A DNA stretch of 64,000 nt from Bacteroidales bacterium (GCA_012839605.1 DUNA01000031.1:50380-114379), one strand, 5' to 3'; shown: positions 30,818 to 40,042, counted from the first letter of the stretch. Program-made: numbers and translations. The notes: generated by a model not told the origin, from the letters alone.

Positions 30818-31384
30818 TTACCCTAAAAAAGCCGCCACTATTTCCGTAGCCCGAGTGAGCGTATCTTCCAAACGGTCGTTGACCAACACCACATCAAATG
30901 ACGGTGCGTCCTGCATTTCCAAGGATGCCTTGGCCAATCGTTCTTCTATGGCCTGCGGCGTGTCTGTTCCCCTGGTCGTCAACCGTTCTTTCAACACCTC
31001 CAAGGAAGGCGGGGCTATGAATAAGGAAAGAGCCTGTTTGCCAAAATAATGTTTCAAATTGATCCCGCCTTTGACGTCTACATCAAAAACGGCCACTTTG
31101 TTTCCGTTCCAAATACGTTCCAACTCCAGTTTGAGCGTTCCGTACATACTGCCTTTGTACACTTCTTCCCATTCTACAAAGGCGTCTTCCTCTATCAGCT
31201 TCAAGAATTCTTCTTTGCTTATGAAATAATACTCTTTTCCGTTTTTCTCCACACCTCTGCTAGGCCGAGTAGTTGCCGTAATGGAAAAATCCAGGTTCGG
31301 AAACGTTTCCATCAAATGGTTTACTACCGTGGTTTTACCCGATCCGGAAGGTGCCGAAAATATAAGTGCTTTTTTATTTTTCAT
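30818..31384 (-). CDS. gmk: Guanylate kinase
   Basis: 188 residues: P-loop IFSAPSGSGKTTVVNHL, then SITATTRPSRGVEKNGKEYYF with the GMP-binding arginines and tyrosine, and FDVDVKGGINLKHYF. It makes GDP from GMP. Its ATG overlaps the creatininase stop by 11 bases. Confidence 0.96.
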   Translation of the reverse strand: MKNKKALIFSAPSGSGKTTVVNHLMETFPNLDFSITATTRPSRGVEKNGKEYYFISKEEFLKLIEEDAFVEWEEVYKGSMYGTLKLELERIWNGNKVAVFDVDVKGGINLKHYFGKQALSLFIAPPSLEVLKERLTTRGTDTPQAIEERLAKASLEMQDAPSFDVVLVNDRLEDTLTRATEIVAAFLG

Positions 31385-32141
31385 ACAAATCTTCTACTTT
31401 TTCAATACCATCCAGATCTTTCAGAAATGTGGCTATTTCCTGTACGCTGTCTTCCACAAAACGTTTTCCTTTGGCGGCTGTTGCCCATTTGGGATTTCCC
31501 ACACCCGTATCGTCCGTGGCGTATACCCACCTTCTGGGTATCCAGGCCCATCGTTCCCTAAGTCCTTTGATGGCAAAACGGTGTTCTTTGCCTTCTCCGG
31601 CTGTTTCCAATGGCAATACGTGCTCCGGATACAAAAACAGCATGGACGATGTTTCCATTTCATCTGCATGGTCTCCGGGATCGTCAAAATACTCCTTGAC
31701 GGGACGGATCCGCCACCAATTTACCATGAAAATGAGTATGTCGGGGTGTGAAATTTCCAATTCCCGTATGGCATTCTGAAACGCGTTGCCGCCGTGTCCA
31801 TTCAAAATCACCAGCTTGTTGATGCCGTGGCGTACCAACACTTCCACGATGTCTTCCAATATGCGTTGTTGCGTGGACGGGTTCATGTGCATGCAGAAGG
31901 GAATATCCAATTGACCTGAATTCACTCCATAGGCTATTTCAGGCAATACAAGCACTTTCACACCGCGTTCCCAAGCCAATGCTGCACTGCGTTGCGCAAT
32001 CTCTGTTGCCATATATGTGTCTGAACCATAAGGCAGATGGTAATTGTGTGCCTCTGTTGCTCCCCAAGGCAGTACGGCTATTCGGTAGGTTGTGTCTTTT
32101 ACCGTATGCCAGTTGGTCTCTTTCAAGATATAGGGTTTCAT
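31374..32141 (-). CDS. Creatininase-family metal amidohydrolase
   Basis: 255 residues from the ATG at 32141. The metal-ligand pattern of the family is complete: LPWGATEAHNYHLPYGSD (Glu, His and Asp), LNGHGGNAF and GDHADEMETSSMLFL. Members open cyclic amides (creatinine) or act on formamidopyrimidines and in cofactor synthesis, so the substrate cannot be assigned. It precedes gmk and nadD, where many Bacteroidetes carry a yicC-type gene, as far as I remember. Confidence 0.85.
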   Translation of the reverse strand: MKPYILKETNWHTVKDTTYRIAVLPWGATEAHNYHLPYGSDTYMATEIAQRSAALAWERGVKVLVLPEIAYGVNSGQLDIPFCMHMNPSTQQRILEDIVEVLVRHGINKLVILNGHGGNAFQNAIRELEISHPDILIFMVNWWRIRPVKEYFDDPGDHADEMETSSMLFLYPEHVLPLETAGEGKEHRFAIKGLRERWAWIPRRWVYATDDTGVGNPKWATAAKGKRFVEDSVQEIATFLKDLDGIEKVEDLYEK

Positions 32142-32165
32142 GGTTTTCAGTTGTTTTTGCAACCT

Positions 32166-32173
32166 CAAATATA
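32166..32173 (-). promoter_or_regulatory. -7 box for creatininase/gmk/nadD/nnr
   Basis: TATATTTG on minus, 24 nt from the ATG at 32141. Confidence 0.5.
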
Positions 32174-32185
32174 CGCCAAAAGTCT

Positions 32186-32193
32186 TATCTTTG
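32186..32193 (+). promoter_or_regulatory. -7 box for the class II aldolase
   Basis: TATCTTTG on plus, 20 nt before the ATG at 32214, only 12 bases from the opposing box at 32166-32173. Confidence 0.55.
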
Positions 32194-32213
32194 CTGAATC
32201 TAATACTAGAATT

Positions 32214-33182
32214 ATGATATCGTATAAAGAATTAGGCCTGGTAAATTCAAGGGAATTGTTTGACCGGGCCATGAAAGAAGGGTACGCCATACCCGCATAC
32301 AATTTCAACAACATGGAACAATTGCAGGCCATCATTGGAGCCTGTGTGGAAACAAAGTCGCCTGTTATTTTACAAGTGTCCAGCGGTGCCCGCAAATACG
32401 CCAACCAAACGTTACTACGGTATATGGCGCAAGGAGCCGTGGAGTATGCCAAGGAATTGGGATGCGCCATTCCCATCGTACTGCATCTGGACCACGGAGA
32501 CTCTTTTGAACTGTGCAAAAATTGTATTGAATACGGATTTTCTTCTGTTATGATTGACGGGTCACATCTGCCGTACGAAGAAAACATTGCTCTTACGCGC
32601 CAAGTTGTAGAATACGCCCACCAATACGACGTTACGGTAGAAGGTGAATTGGGCGTGTTGGCCGGCATAGAAGACGATGTACAGGCAGACGAGCATGTGT
32701 ATACTCAGCCGGACCAAGTGGAAGATTTTGTGAAACGCACCGGTGTGGACTCCTTGGCTATTTCCATAGGAACTTCTCACGGGGCCTACAAGTTCAAACC
32801 GGGTCAAAAACCGGAAATCCGTCTGGATATCCTCAAAGAAATTGAAAAACGCATTCCCGGATTTCCTATTGTATTGCATGGTTCTTCCAGTGTACCTCAG
32901 GACATTGTGGCGCAAATCAACCAATACGGAGGCAAATTGAAAGATTCCATAGGCATTCCGGAAGACCAGCTGCGACAAGCCGCCCGTTCAGCCGTTTGCA
33001 AAATCAACATAGACTCTGACGGTCGATTGGCCATGACGGCGGCCGTACGGAAAGTGTTTGCTGAAAAGCCTGAAGAATTTGACCCTCGTAAATACTTGGG
33101 CCCTGCACGCGAGATGCTCAAAGAGCTCTACAAACACAAAATCATAAACGTACTGGGATCGGACAACAAAGTGCCGTGCTAA
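32214..33182 (+). CDS. fba: Class II fructose-1,6-bisphosphate aldolase
   Basis: 322 residues; I start at the ATG at 32214 (MISYKELGLVNSRELFDRAM) because an upstream extension would run through the promoter. Zinc and substrate motifs: LHLDHGDSFELCKNCIEYGF with HLDHGD, VMIDGSHLPYEEN, EGELGVLAGIEDDV, SIGTSHGAYKF, VLHGSSSVP and INIDSD. It splits fructose-1,6-bisphosphate in glycolysis. Converges with the GH53 gene, stops 2 bases apart. Confidence 0.93.
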   Translation: MISYKELGLVNSRELFDRAMKEGYAIPAYNFNNMEQLQAIIGACVETKSPVILQVSSGARKYANQTLLRYMAQGAVEYAKELGCAIPIVLHLDHGDSFELCKNCIEYGFSSVMIDGSHLPYEENIALTRQVVEYAHQYDVTVEGELGVLAGIEDDVQADEHVYTQPDQVEDFVKRTGVDSLAISIGTSHGAYKFKPGQKPEIRLDILKEIEKRIPGFPIVLHGSSSVPQDIVAQINQYGGKLKDSIGIPEDQLRQAARSAVCKINIDSDGRLAMTAAVRKVFAEKPEEFDPRKYLGPAREMLKELYKHKIINVLGSDNKVPC

Positions 33183-33184
33183 CG

Positions 33185-34297
33185 CTACTTATCAAAAACG
33201 TCTGTTACAGGTAAGGCCTTTCCTGTTTGGTTGTCGAATACGCCGCGGTGCAAAGTCAAAACAGGGCGTTGCGGCACGTACGTTTCTTCCGGGTACCAAT
33301 ACATGTAGCCGTTGACTTGCGGGAACTCTTTAATAGCGGCAATGAAGTCTTCCAAAAAATGTTTCTGTCCTTCCGGCGTGATGGGGTGTTCCGTCTGGTA
33401 ACCGGCATCGTGGGGGATGCCCCAAGGATGGTGTGCAAACGCCACTTCCACCACATTGATGGGTTTGTTCGGAAAAGTCGTTTGCAAGGCACTCAGGCAA
33501 GACTTTAACTGCTCCAAGGGTCCGTGCCAAAAAGGGTAATAACTCAAGCCGATGATATCGTAATCCACCTTCCCCTGCTCCATCTGGCGGAAGAAGCGCA
33601 CCGCAGCATCTCTGTCTCCTCCTCGGTCCGAGTGAACCATAACCCAGGCTTGCGGGCATACTTCCCTACAAGCTTGGGAAGCCTTCGAAAGCACCTGGCA
33701 GAAGTACAACCACCGTCCGGGGGTGTTCCACTCTCCGTCCCATACATCAACCCTTGCCGAGTCCCACAACATGCCGTTGGACACCTCGTTCCCTATCTGA
33801 ATCATGTCCGGTGCGGCTCCGTGCTTTACCAATGTGATGAGCACTTCTTTGGTGTAGGTGTACACCTGATTGACCAAATCTGTGGAATTCAGCTTCTCCC
33901 AAGCAGCCGGTTTGAATTGTTTTCCCGGATCGGCCCACGTGTCTGAATAATGAAAATCCAACAAAATGTTGTATCCCTTATCTTTAGCCCTGAGGATGGC
34001 TTCTTGCACATAGGGCAAGTTTTGGCTGGCGGCCGTTTGCAGGTCGGGATCTACAAAAAGCCTGATCCTTACGTAATTCATACCCTTTTCTTTGAAAAAG
34101 GATAAGACCTCTATGTCTTTGCCGTTGCTGTCTTTGTAGACGGCTCCCGCCGCCACATTGCGATCCAACAACGACAGGTCTCCACCCACAATCCACTGCG
34201 GCTGTACTACATCCGGCGGAACGGGAACTCGATTGCAGCAAGCTGCTGCTGACAACAGCAAAGCAATTCCGGCGATGAAAAACAATCTCTTGTACAT
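33185..34297 (-). CDS. GH53 arabinogalactan endo-beta-1,4-galactanase, lipoprotein
   Basis: 370 residues. Lipobox in LLLSAAACCNR. The TIM-barrel of GH53 shows GGDLSLLDRNVAAGAVYKD, NYVRIRLFVDP, LLDFHYSDTWADPGKQ, the acid/base Glu in QIGNEVSNGMLWD (~170), GLSYYPFWHG and the nucleophile Glu in NVVEVAFAHHP (~285). The family cuts beta-1,4-galactan of pectin side chains. It is not part of the SusCD locus in this window; it follows marC by 15 bases. Host plant polysaccharide in the diet is a likely source of substrate. Confidence 0.9.
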   Translation of the reverse strand: MYKRLFFIAGIALLLSAAACCNRVPVPPDVVQPQWIVGGDLSLLDRNVAAGAVYKDSNGKDIEVLSFFKEKGMNYVRIRLFVDPDLQTAASQNLPYVQEAILRAKDKGYNILLDFHYSDTWADPGKQFKPAAWEKLNSTDLVNQVYTYTKEVLITLVKHGAAPDMIQIGNEVSNGMLWDSARVDVWDGEWNTPGRWLYFCQVLSKASQACREVCPQAWVMVHSDRGGDRDAAVRFFRQMEQGKVDYDIIGLSYYPFWHGPLEQLKSCLSALQTTFPNKPINVVEVAFAHHPWGIPHDAGYQTEHPITPEGQKHFLEDFIAAIKEFPQVNGYMYWYPEETYVPQRPVLTLHRGVFDNQTGKALPVTDVFDK

Positions 34298-34312
34298 CTT
34301 CCAATAACGTTT

Positions 34313-34888
34313 TTAATGAATAAGACCCGAAATGTTAGACGCAAACAATTTGACGGCCATAGCCAACAAAATGATTCCAAAAAACTTTCGCAAAATGTAA
34401 ATGCCTCCTTTACCCAGAATCTTTTCTACCCAAGGCATGTATTTCAACACCAAATACACAACACCCATGTTCAATAAAATAGCAACGGACACACTCAGCA
34501 AACTGTATTCCGCTCTGAGCGACAATACGGTAGTCAAAGTTCCGGCTCCGGCTATAAGAGGAAATACCAACGGTATGATGGTAGCGGCATCTGCCGGTCC
34601 GTCGTCTTTAAACACCTCTATTCCGAAAATCATTTCTACGGCAATCACAAAAATGACCAAAGCGCCGGCTACGGCAAAAGAAGACACGTTTACACCAAAC
34701 AGACCCAATACGGCTTCTCCAAGAAACAAAAACAAAAATATAAGAGCCGTAGATATGATGGTGGCCAATCCCGGTTTGAACGTTCTGCCTTTCGCCTTTA
34801 AGCTTAATACAATGGGTATGGACCCTGTAATATCAATGATGGCAAACAGTACAACAAATGCACTGGCTATTTCTCTTAAATGATTCAT
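34313..34888 (-). CDS. MarC-family integral membrane protein
   Basis: 191 residues with six membrane helices. It has the family opening FVVLFAIIDITGSIPIVLSL, the FxG-VNVSSFAVAGALVIFVIA segment and IIPLVFPLIAGAGTLTTVL. No transport role has been proved for MarC proteins. It is first in an operon with the galactanase. Confidence 0.88.
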   Translation of the reverse strand: MNHLREIASAFVVLFAIIDITGSIPIVLSLKAKGRTFKPGLATIISTALIFLFLFLGEAVLGLFGVNVSSFAVAGALVIFVIAVEMIFGIEVFKDDGPADAATIIPLVFPLIAGAGTLTTVLSLRAEYSLLSVSVAILLNMGVVYLVLKYMPWVEKILGKGGIYILRKFFGIILLAMAVKLFASNISGLIH

Positions 34889-34892
34889 GATA

Positions 34893-34900
34893 CAAAGATA
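34893..34900 (-). promoter_or_regulatory. -7 box for marC/GH53
   Basis: TATCTTTG on minus, 4 nt from the marC ATG. Confidence 0.55.
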
Positions 34901-34908
34901 TAAAACAC

Positions 34909-34916
34909 TATATTTG
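34909..34916 (+). promoter_or_regulatory. -7 box for the M28 peptidase
   Basis: TATATTTG on plus, 5 nt from the ATG at 34922. The two boxes leave only 8 bases between them; start codons are 33 bases apart, so the upstream regions of each promoter lie inside the opposite gene. Confidence 0.55.
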
Positions 34917-34921
34917 TATCT

Positions 34922-36535
34922 ATGAAAAACAGAACTATTCTTGCAGGCTTACTGATATCGGTAAGCCTATGTATATTTACAATTCAGGTACACGCTCAGG
35001 ATGCCGTCACTAAGAAAATCATCCAAGAAGGTACCACCAACAATTTAACACAAAACCATCTGGACGTATTGTCCAATCGCATTGGAGGACGTCCCATTGG
35101 CTCAGATGCTTACAACGCCGCAGTCAAATGGTCGGCTGACCTGTTTGAATCTTGGGGTCTGGACGTATCTGTAGAAAAAGCAGGAGAAACAAAGGTCGGC
35201 TTCAGCCGAGGCCCCTGGTCCGGAAAAATTTACGGATCCGTACTGCCGGGCGGTGATGGAATCCATCTACACTTTGCCACCCCTTCCTACTCGGCAGGGA
35301 CAAAAGGCTTGCAGCGCGGCCATGTAGTCATTGAACCCAAAACACAAGCAGATTTTGATCGCGTCAAAGGCAAATTAAAAGGTGCTTGGGTATTGATTTC
35401 AGGTACCAACAACGGCTGGCCCGTGGAACGTACGCCGGAAGCAGACCGCCGCAGGGACTCCGTACGTATTTTAAACGAAGAAATTGCTCGCCACAACAAC
35501 GCCGTAATGTACCGCTACAGAATGCGTACGGGAGCTCGTATGATGAATTTGTCCGGTGCAGAGAATGAACTGAAAGACAGTTTGCGCAAACAGGTAGAAG
35601 AGCCGGCTCTGTTTTACAAACAGATGGTAGAAGCCGGAATTTTAGGTGTCATCCAATCTTCACCCGTGCCTATTACGGCTCTTTGGGATAAAGAAACGGT
35701 GTTTGGGGAACATTCCTCTTTTGACAACCTACCCACCGTTGCCGATATCAAACTAGATGAACATCAATACAAGTACATTTACCAACTGGTTTATGAGCGT
35801 CATCCCATAGAATTGGAATTTGATATTCGGAACCATTTCAGACCGGGCCCGGTACCCTTCCACAACGTGGTAGCCACCATCCGCGGTACTAAATATCCGG
35901 AAGAATATATTATGGTCAGCGGACATTTGGATTCATACGACGTAGCTACCGGAGGAATTGACTGCGGTGTGGGTGTTACACCGGCTATGGAGTCAGCCCG
36001 CTTGCTATCAGTTGCCGGAGCCAAACCCAAACGCTCTATTGTATTTATTTTGTTTGCCGGTGAAGAATTTGGTCTATTGGGTGCCAAAGCTTTTGTAGAG
36101 CAACACAAAGACAAATTAGAGAAAATTTCCAACCTCTTCAACCGCGACGGAGCTCCTTTGGCTGCCAGCGGAGTAGCTGTACCAAAAGCCATGTACGACG
36201 ATTTTGTCAAGGCTTCCAAATACATTTCGTCCATCAATCCGGACTTTCCTTTCACCGTAGACACCATTCCCGCCAGACCGTGGCCTACCACTACAGGCAG
36301 CACAGATGCCTCGGTTTTTGCCATTCATGGTGTTCCCACCATCACCTTTAGAGACCGTGATGTGAAAGGGTATGATTTCAATTACAGGGAGATCTGGCAT
36401 ACGGAGCGCGATTTGTACACCAAAAGCATTGCCGAATACCAAGAGCACACCTCGGTAGTACAAGCTGTGATGATCTACCATCTGGCGAATCTCAACCATT
36501 TGCTCTCCCGTGAAGGTATGTATTTTAAACGTTGA
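34922..36535 (+). CDS. M28 family zinc aminopeptidase, exported
   Basis: 537 residues with a signal peptide ending near HAQDA. The M28 metal sites are visible: SGHLDSYDVATGGIDCGVGV (first His and bridging Asp), FAGEEFGLLGAKAF (catalytic Glu-Glu), LFNRDGAPLAAS (Asp) and a late His. An insert of ~100 residues containing a PA-like domain lies between the N-terminus and the peptidase core. It trims peptides outside the cytoplasm. The serpin gene starts 7 bases after its stop, so both are made from one message. Confidence 0.9.
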   Translation: MKNRTILAGLLISVSLCIFTIQVHAQDAVTKKIIQEGTTNNLTQNHLDVLSNRIGGRPIGSDAYNAAVKWSADLFESWGLDVSVEKAGETKVGFSRGPWSGKIYGSVLPGGDGIHLHFATPSYSAGTKGLQRGHVVIEPKTQADFDRVKGKLKGAWVLISGTNNGWPVERTPEADRRRDSVRILNEEIARHNNAVMYRYRMRTGARMMNLSGAENELKDSLRKQVEEPALFYKQMVEAGILGVIQSSPVPITALWDKETVFGEHSSFDNLPTVADIKLDEHQYKYIYQLVYERHPIELEFDIRNHFRPGPVPFHNVVATIRGTKYPEEYIMVSGHLDSYDVATGGIDCGVGVTPAMESARLLSVAGAKPKRSIVFILFAGEEFGLLGAKAFVEQHKDKLEKISNLFNRDGAPLAASGVAVPKAMYDDFVKASKYISSINPDFPFTVDTIPARPWPTTTGSTDASVFAIHGVPTITFRDRDVKGYDFNYREIWHTERDLYTKSIAEYQEHTSVVQAVMIYHLANLNHLLSREGMYFKR

Positions 36536-36542
36536 TAATACA

Positions 36543-37781
36543 ATGAATAAAAAAATCTTTTTATTCTCTCTTCCCTTGCTGTTGTTCGCCATATCATGTG
36601 GCACGGCAAGTTGTGGAAAAATTCAACAGCAACTCAACAAACACGAACCTATTGTTCTTACAAAAACAGAACAAGCCATTGCAAACGATGTTGGAGATTT
36701 TGCATTCCGGCTGTTTAAGCAAGTAGCCGCAGAAGAAGAAAAGGCTTTTTTCATCTCGCCCTTTAGTGCTTCACTGGCGTTGTCTATGACGGCCAACGGT
36801 ACGGCCGGAGAAACGGCTGCACAGATGAAAGAAGTTTTGGGCTTTGCCCATTTTTCATACGAAGACATGAACGGCTATTTTGCCAAATTGTCTGAGAAAC
36901 TTCCCAAAGCAGACAAATTAACGACATTCACCATTGCCAATTCCTTATGGACCCGGAAAGGATTTCCCGTTCATAAAGAGTACAAGCAACTGTTGAAAAA
37001 ATGGTATAAAGCGCAAGCTGAAGAGCTGGATTTCAATTCTCCCCAAGCCGTAAAAACCATAAACAACTGGTGCTCTTACCACACAAACGGATTGATTGAT
37101 AAAATCTTGGATGAGGTAGAGCCTTCCATGGTCGCTTACTTGATCAATGCCCTGTATTTTAAAGGTACTTGGGTACATAGTTTTGAGAAAAAAAATTCCT
37201 TTGAAGGTACCTTTTATCCCGATTACGGTCCGGAAAAAGACGTTGTGTATATGCAGCAGAAAAAGGGCTTTCCTTACGTAGATACAGAATGGTCTTCTGT
37301 AGCCTCTTTCCCCTATGGGAATGAAAGCTTCTCTATGATTGTGCTGCTGCCTAAGGAGGGAGTAAGCGTAAACCAGGTTGTGGAAAAACAACTGAATCCC
37401 GACACATGGAGTTCTTTGATGGACAAATTGCAAAACCACGAAAAAGAACTGAACGTGGTGATGCCCAAATTCAAAAGCGAATTTGAGAAAGACCTGATTC
37501 CCACTTTAAAAGCCATGGGAATGGTCTTGCCTTTTTTGGAGGGGCTGGCAGATTTCAGCAATTTGTCTCCTGTTTGGGGATTATATATTGGGATGGTCAA
37601 ACAGAAAACATATATAGAAGTACATGAAAAAGGAGCCGAAGCAGCTGCCGTGACGGCTGTGGGAATAGCTAAGACTTCACTGAACCCGCTTGAACCCGTT
37701 CCTTTTATCATGAACAAATCTTTTGTGTATGCCATTGTAGAAAAGAGCACAGGTGCGCTTTTGTTTATGGGCAAGCAATAG
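36543..37781 (+). CDS. Serpin-family protease inhibitor, lipoprotein
   Basis: 412 residues. Signal peptide with lipobox FAISC (Cys19), so it should be membrane-anchored. The serpin fold is complete: FFISPFSASLALSMTANGTAG (helix B motif), NALYFKGTWVHSF, EKGAEAAAVTAVGIAKTSLN (reactive loop) and PFIMNKSFVYAIVEK. The hinge E362-KGAEAAA is of the small-residue type that allows loop insertion, so it should inhibit. By counting from P17 (Glu362), P2-P1 are Lys377-Thr378 followed by SLNP. The well-studied Tannerella serpin miropin is recalled to use a Lys-Thr pair too. It may protect the surface from host or rival proteases, or restrain its operon partner. Confidence 0.93.
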   Translation: MNKKIFLFSLPLLLFAISCGTASCGKIQQQLNKHEPIVLTKTEQAIANDVGDFAFRLFKQVAAEEEKAFFISPFSASLALSMTANGTAGETAAQMKEVLGFAHFSYEDMNGYFAKLSEKLPKADKLTTFTIANSLWTRKGFPVHKEYKQLLKKWYKAQAEELDFNSPQAVKTINNWCSYHTNGLIDKILDEVEPSMVAYLINALYFKGTWVHSFEKKNSFEGTFYPDYGPEKDVVYMQQKKGFPYVDTEWSSVASFPYGNESFSMIVLLPKEGVSVNQVVEKQLNPDTWSSLMDKLQNHEKELNVVMPKFKSEFEKDLIPTLKAMGMVLPFLEGLADFSNLSPVWGLYIGMVKQKTYIEVHEKGAEAAAVTAVGIAKTSLNPLEPVPFIMNKSFVYAIVEKSTGALLFMGKQ

Positions 37782-37832
37782 CTTTGCTATCAGTTTGTTG
37801 TGCCTTGTAAAACTCTGTTTTTAGATTTTTAT

Positions 37833-37840
37833 TACCTTTG
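37833..37840 (+). promoter_or_regulatory. -7 box for the KamA-like gene
   Basis: TACCTTTG, 12 nt before the ATG at 37853. Confidence 0.5.
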
Positions 37841-37852
37841 TCTGTTGCACTT

Positions 37853-39943
37853 ATGAAGAAACAGACAGATATATTATTCCTTAACAAAAAACAACTTCTC
37901 CGTTTATTTACCAGACGATTCCCTAAAATAAAGACTATGGCAAAGGAAAGCGGAAGCGCTTCTGCTTTTGCCGATCGGTTACAGGCATACGTCAACCAAC
38001 ATCCAAAAAAAAACAGCCATCCTGCACAAAGTCTTAAAACGCTCATAAACAATAACAACACTGTAATTCACGAACTTTCTACTGAGAAAGACATCAAAAT
38101 CCAAACCATTACCTTACTGTGGAATTTTTTAAGGGGAGTAGAAAACACTAACCTTACAGAAGATTTTGTTCTTGAACTGTATCAACAATTGGAGTTGTTG
38201 AAGCATCCGAATATTAAAAAACCAAGCCGCGATAAAGTTTACGCATGGATGCGTAAATGGAAATCGGGTCTAAGTCCTACCATCATTCAAGAGCGGGAAA
38301 AAAACAAAGAGCGCATCATACGCTTGTTGGTGGCCAAGATAGAGAACCGCAAGTCCGGCAAGTATACATTTCCGGAAGGAGTGTCCGATTTAGCCAAAAA
38401 CCACATGGTAGAGCAATGGTGGAACGATTACAAATTCCATTTGGCCATGGCCGTTCGCAAACCTTCAGATTTGAATTTGCTGTTGGGCAATACCCTCTCT
38501 AAAGAAACCATGAACGTATTGAGGGAAGCTCGTAAAAAAGGGATTCCTACTTTTGCCACTCCGTATTATTTGTCTTTGCTCAATACTCAAGAAAAAGGAT
38601 ATAACGATTTGGCCATCCGCAATTACGTCATTTACTCCAAAGAATTGGTAGAAACATTTGGTGATATTGTGGCATGGGAACGAGAAGACAAAATAGAACC
38701 GGGCAAGCCTAACGTAGCCGGCTGGATACTACCCAATGCAAAAAACATACACCGTCGCTATCCTGACGTAGCCATACTTATCCCTGATACCGTAGGCCGA
38801 GCTTGCGGTGGACTGTGCGCGTCTTGCCAAAGAATGTACGATTTCCAAAGGCAACACCTAAATTTTGATTTGGACAAATTGAAACCAAAATTAACTTGGA
38901 ATCAAAAGTTGAAATCCCTCATGAAGTACTATGAAGAAGATTCTCAACTGCGGGATATTCTCATTACGGGTGGAGACGCACTCATGAGCCAGAACAGAAC
39001 CATCAAGAACCTGCTGAACGAAGTCTACAAAATGGCAGTCAGGAAAAAGAAAGCCAATTTGAAACGTCCGGACGGTAAAAAATACGCAGAAATGCAGCGG
39101 ATCCGTCTTGGAACCCGGTTGTTGGCTTATCTACCCATGCGCGTAGACGACGAATTGATTGAAATCTTAAAAGACTTCAAAGAAAAAGCCGTTGCTATTG
39201 GGTTCAAACAATTTCTCATTCAAACGCATTTCCAAAGCCCCTTGGAAATAACCCCGGAAGCCAAACGAGCCATAAAAAAAATATTATCCACGGGATGGAG
39301 CATTACCAACCAGTTGGTCTTTACAGTATCTGCATCTAGAAGAGGTCATACGGCCAAATTGCGCAGGAAACTGAACAAACTGGGTGTCATCTGTTATTAT
39401 ACCTTTTCCGTAAAAGGGTTTTATGAAAACTACGCCGTATTTGCTCCCAATTCCCGAGCCATTCAAAAACGGGAAGAGGAAAAATTTTACGGAAACCTTA
39501 CACCGGAACAAGAAGATGCTTTGTGCAATCTCTTTGAGAAAGGCGGTGATGTCTACAGAGAAGTGCGAACCTTTATGAAAGAGCACAAATTGCCGTTCCT
39601 GGCTACAGATAGAGATGTACTCAATCTACCCGGCATTGGCAAAAGCATGACATACGAAACCATCGGTATTACACCGGATGGAAAACGAATCCTCAGCTTT
39701 GACCACGACCACAACCGCCAACACAGCCCTGTCATTGACAATATGGAAAAAGTCTACATTGTCGAGAGCAAATCTATAGGAGCCTACCTACGGCAATTGA
39801 AAGAATACGGAGAGAATCCCAACCATTACAGTACCATTTGGTATTACACAATAGGCCAAACGGAACGCCGCTTCAAATTGTATGAATATCCGGAATACGA
39901 TTTCAACACCACCGACAAACTCACCCACTTTGTAGCACGCTAG
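37853..39943 (+). CDS. KamA-family radical SAM protein (lysine 2,3-aminomutase-like)
   Basis: 697 residues from the ATG at 37853; a later ATG at 37938 is also possible. The radical SAM cluster is C318-GGL-C322-AS-C325. Downstream are DILITGGDALMS, RLGTRLLAYLPMRVDDELIEILKDF and FLIQTHFQSPLEITPEAKRAI, which match the KAM family. It is far longer than classic lysine aminomutases (~420 residues), with ~280 extra residues at the N-terminus and ~90 at the C-terminus. The family is common in Bacteroidetes and its real substrate is not known to me. Followed by repeats and a 111-bp element. Confidence 0.85.
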   Translation: MKKQTDILFLNKKQLLRLFTRRFPKIKTMAKESGSASAFADRLQAYVNQHPKKNSHPAQSLKTLINNNNTVIHELSTEKDIKIQTITLLWNFLRGVENTNLTEDFVLELYQQLELLKHPNIKKPSRDKVYAWMRKWKSGLSPTIIQEREKNKERIIRLLVAKIENRKSGKYTFPEGVSDLAKNHMVEQWWNDYKFHLAMAVRKPSDLNLLLGNTLSKETMNVLREARKKGIPTFATPYYLSLLNTQEKGYNDLAIRNYVIYSKELVETFGDIVAWEREDKIEPGKPNVAGWILPNAKNIHRRYPDVAILIPDTVGRACGGLCASCQRMYDFQRQHLNFDLDKLKPKLTWNQKLKSLMKYYEEDSQLRDILITGGDALMSQNRTIKNLLNEVYKMAVRKKKANLKRPDGKKYAEMQRIRLGTRLLAYLPMRVDDELIEILKDFKEKAVAIGFKQFLIQTHFQSPLEITPEAKRAIKKILSTGWSITNQLVFTVSASRRGHTAKLRRKLNKLGVICYYTFSVKGFYENYAVFAPNSRAIQKREEEKFYGNLTPEQEDALCNLFEKGGDVYREVRTFMKEHKLPFLATDRDVLNLPGIGKSMTYETIGITPDGKRILSFDHDHNRQHSPVIDNMEKVYIVESKSIGAYLRQLKEYGENPNHYSTIWYYTIGQTERRFKLYEYPEYDFNTTDKLTHFVAR

Positions 39944-39968
39944 CCTAACCCCGCCAGACCCCGCCAGC

Positions 39969-40042
39969 CTCTTGCACACCCAACCTCTGCACGCCCAGCC
40001 TTGCACACCCAGCCTTGCACACCCAGCCTTGCACACCCAGCC
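39969..40042. repeat. C-rich tandem array next to 111-bp element 1
   Basis: Repeats of a 14-base unit TTGCACACCCAGCC, three clean copies and degenerate ones to the left (CCCCGCCAGACC type). The unit's last bases are the outer end of element 1. Translations of this array are spurious. Between the KamA stop and the DUF4377 gene (376 bases) I see only this array, element 1 and ~170 bases of unassigned sequence. Confidence 0.8.

Noticed and set aside
39788..40036. Cys/Gly/Trp-rich open frame on the minus strand
   Set aside because: It is a translation of the C-rich tandem array and the 3' end of the KamA-like gene.
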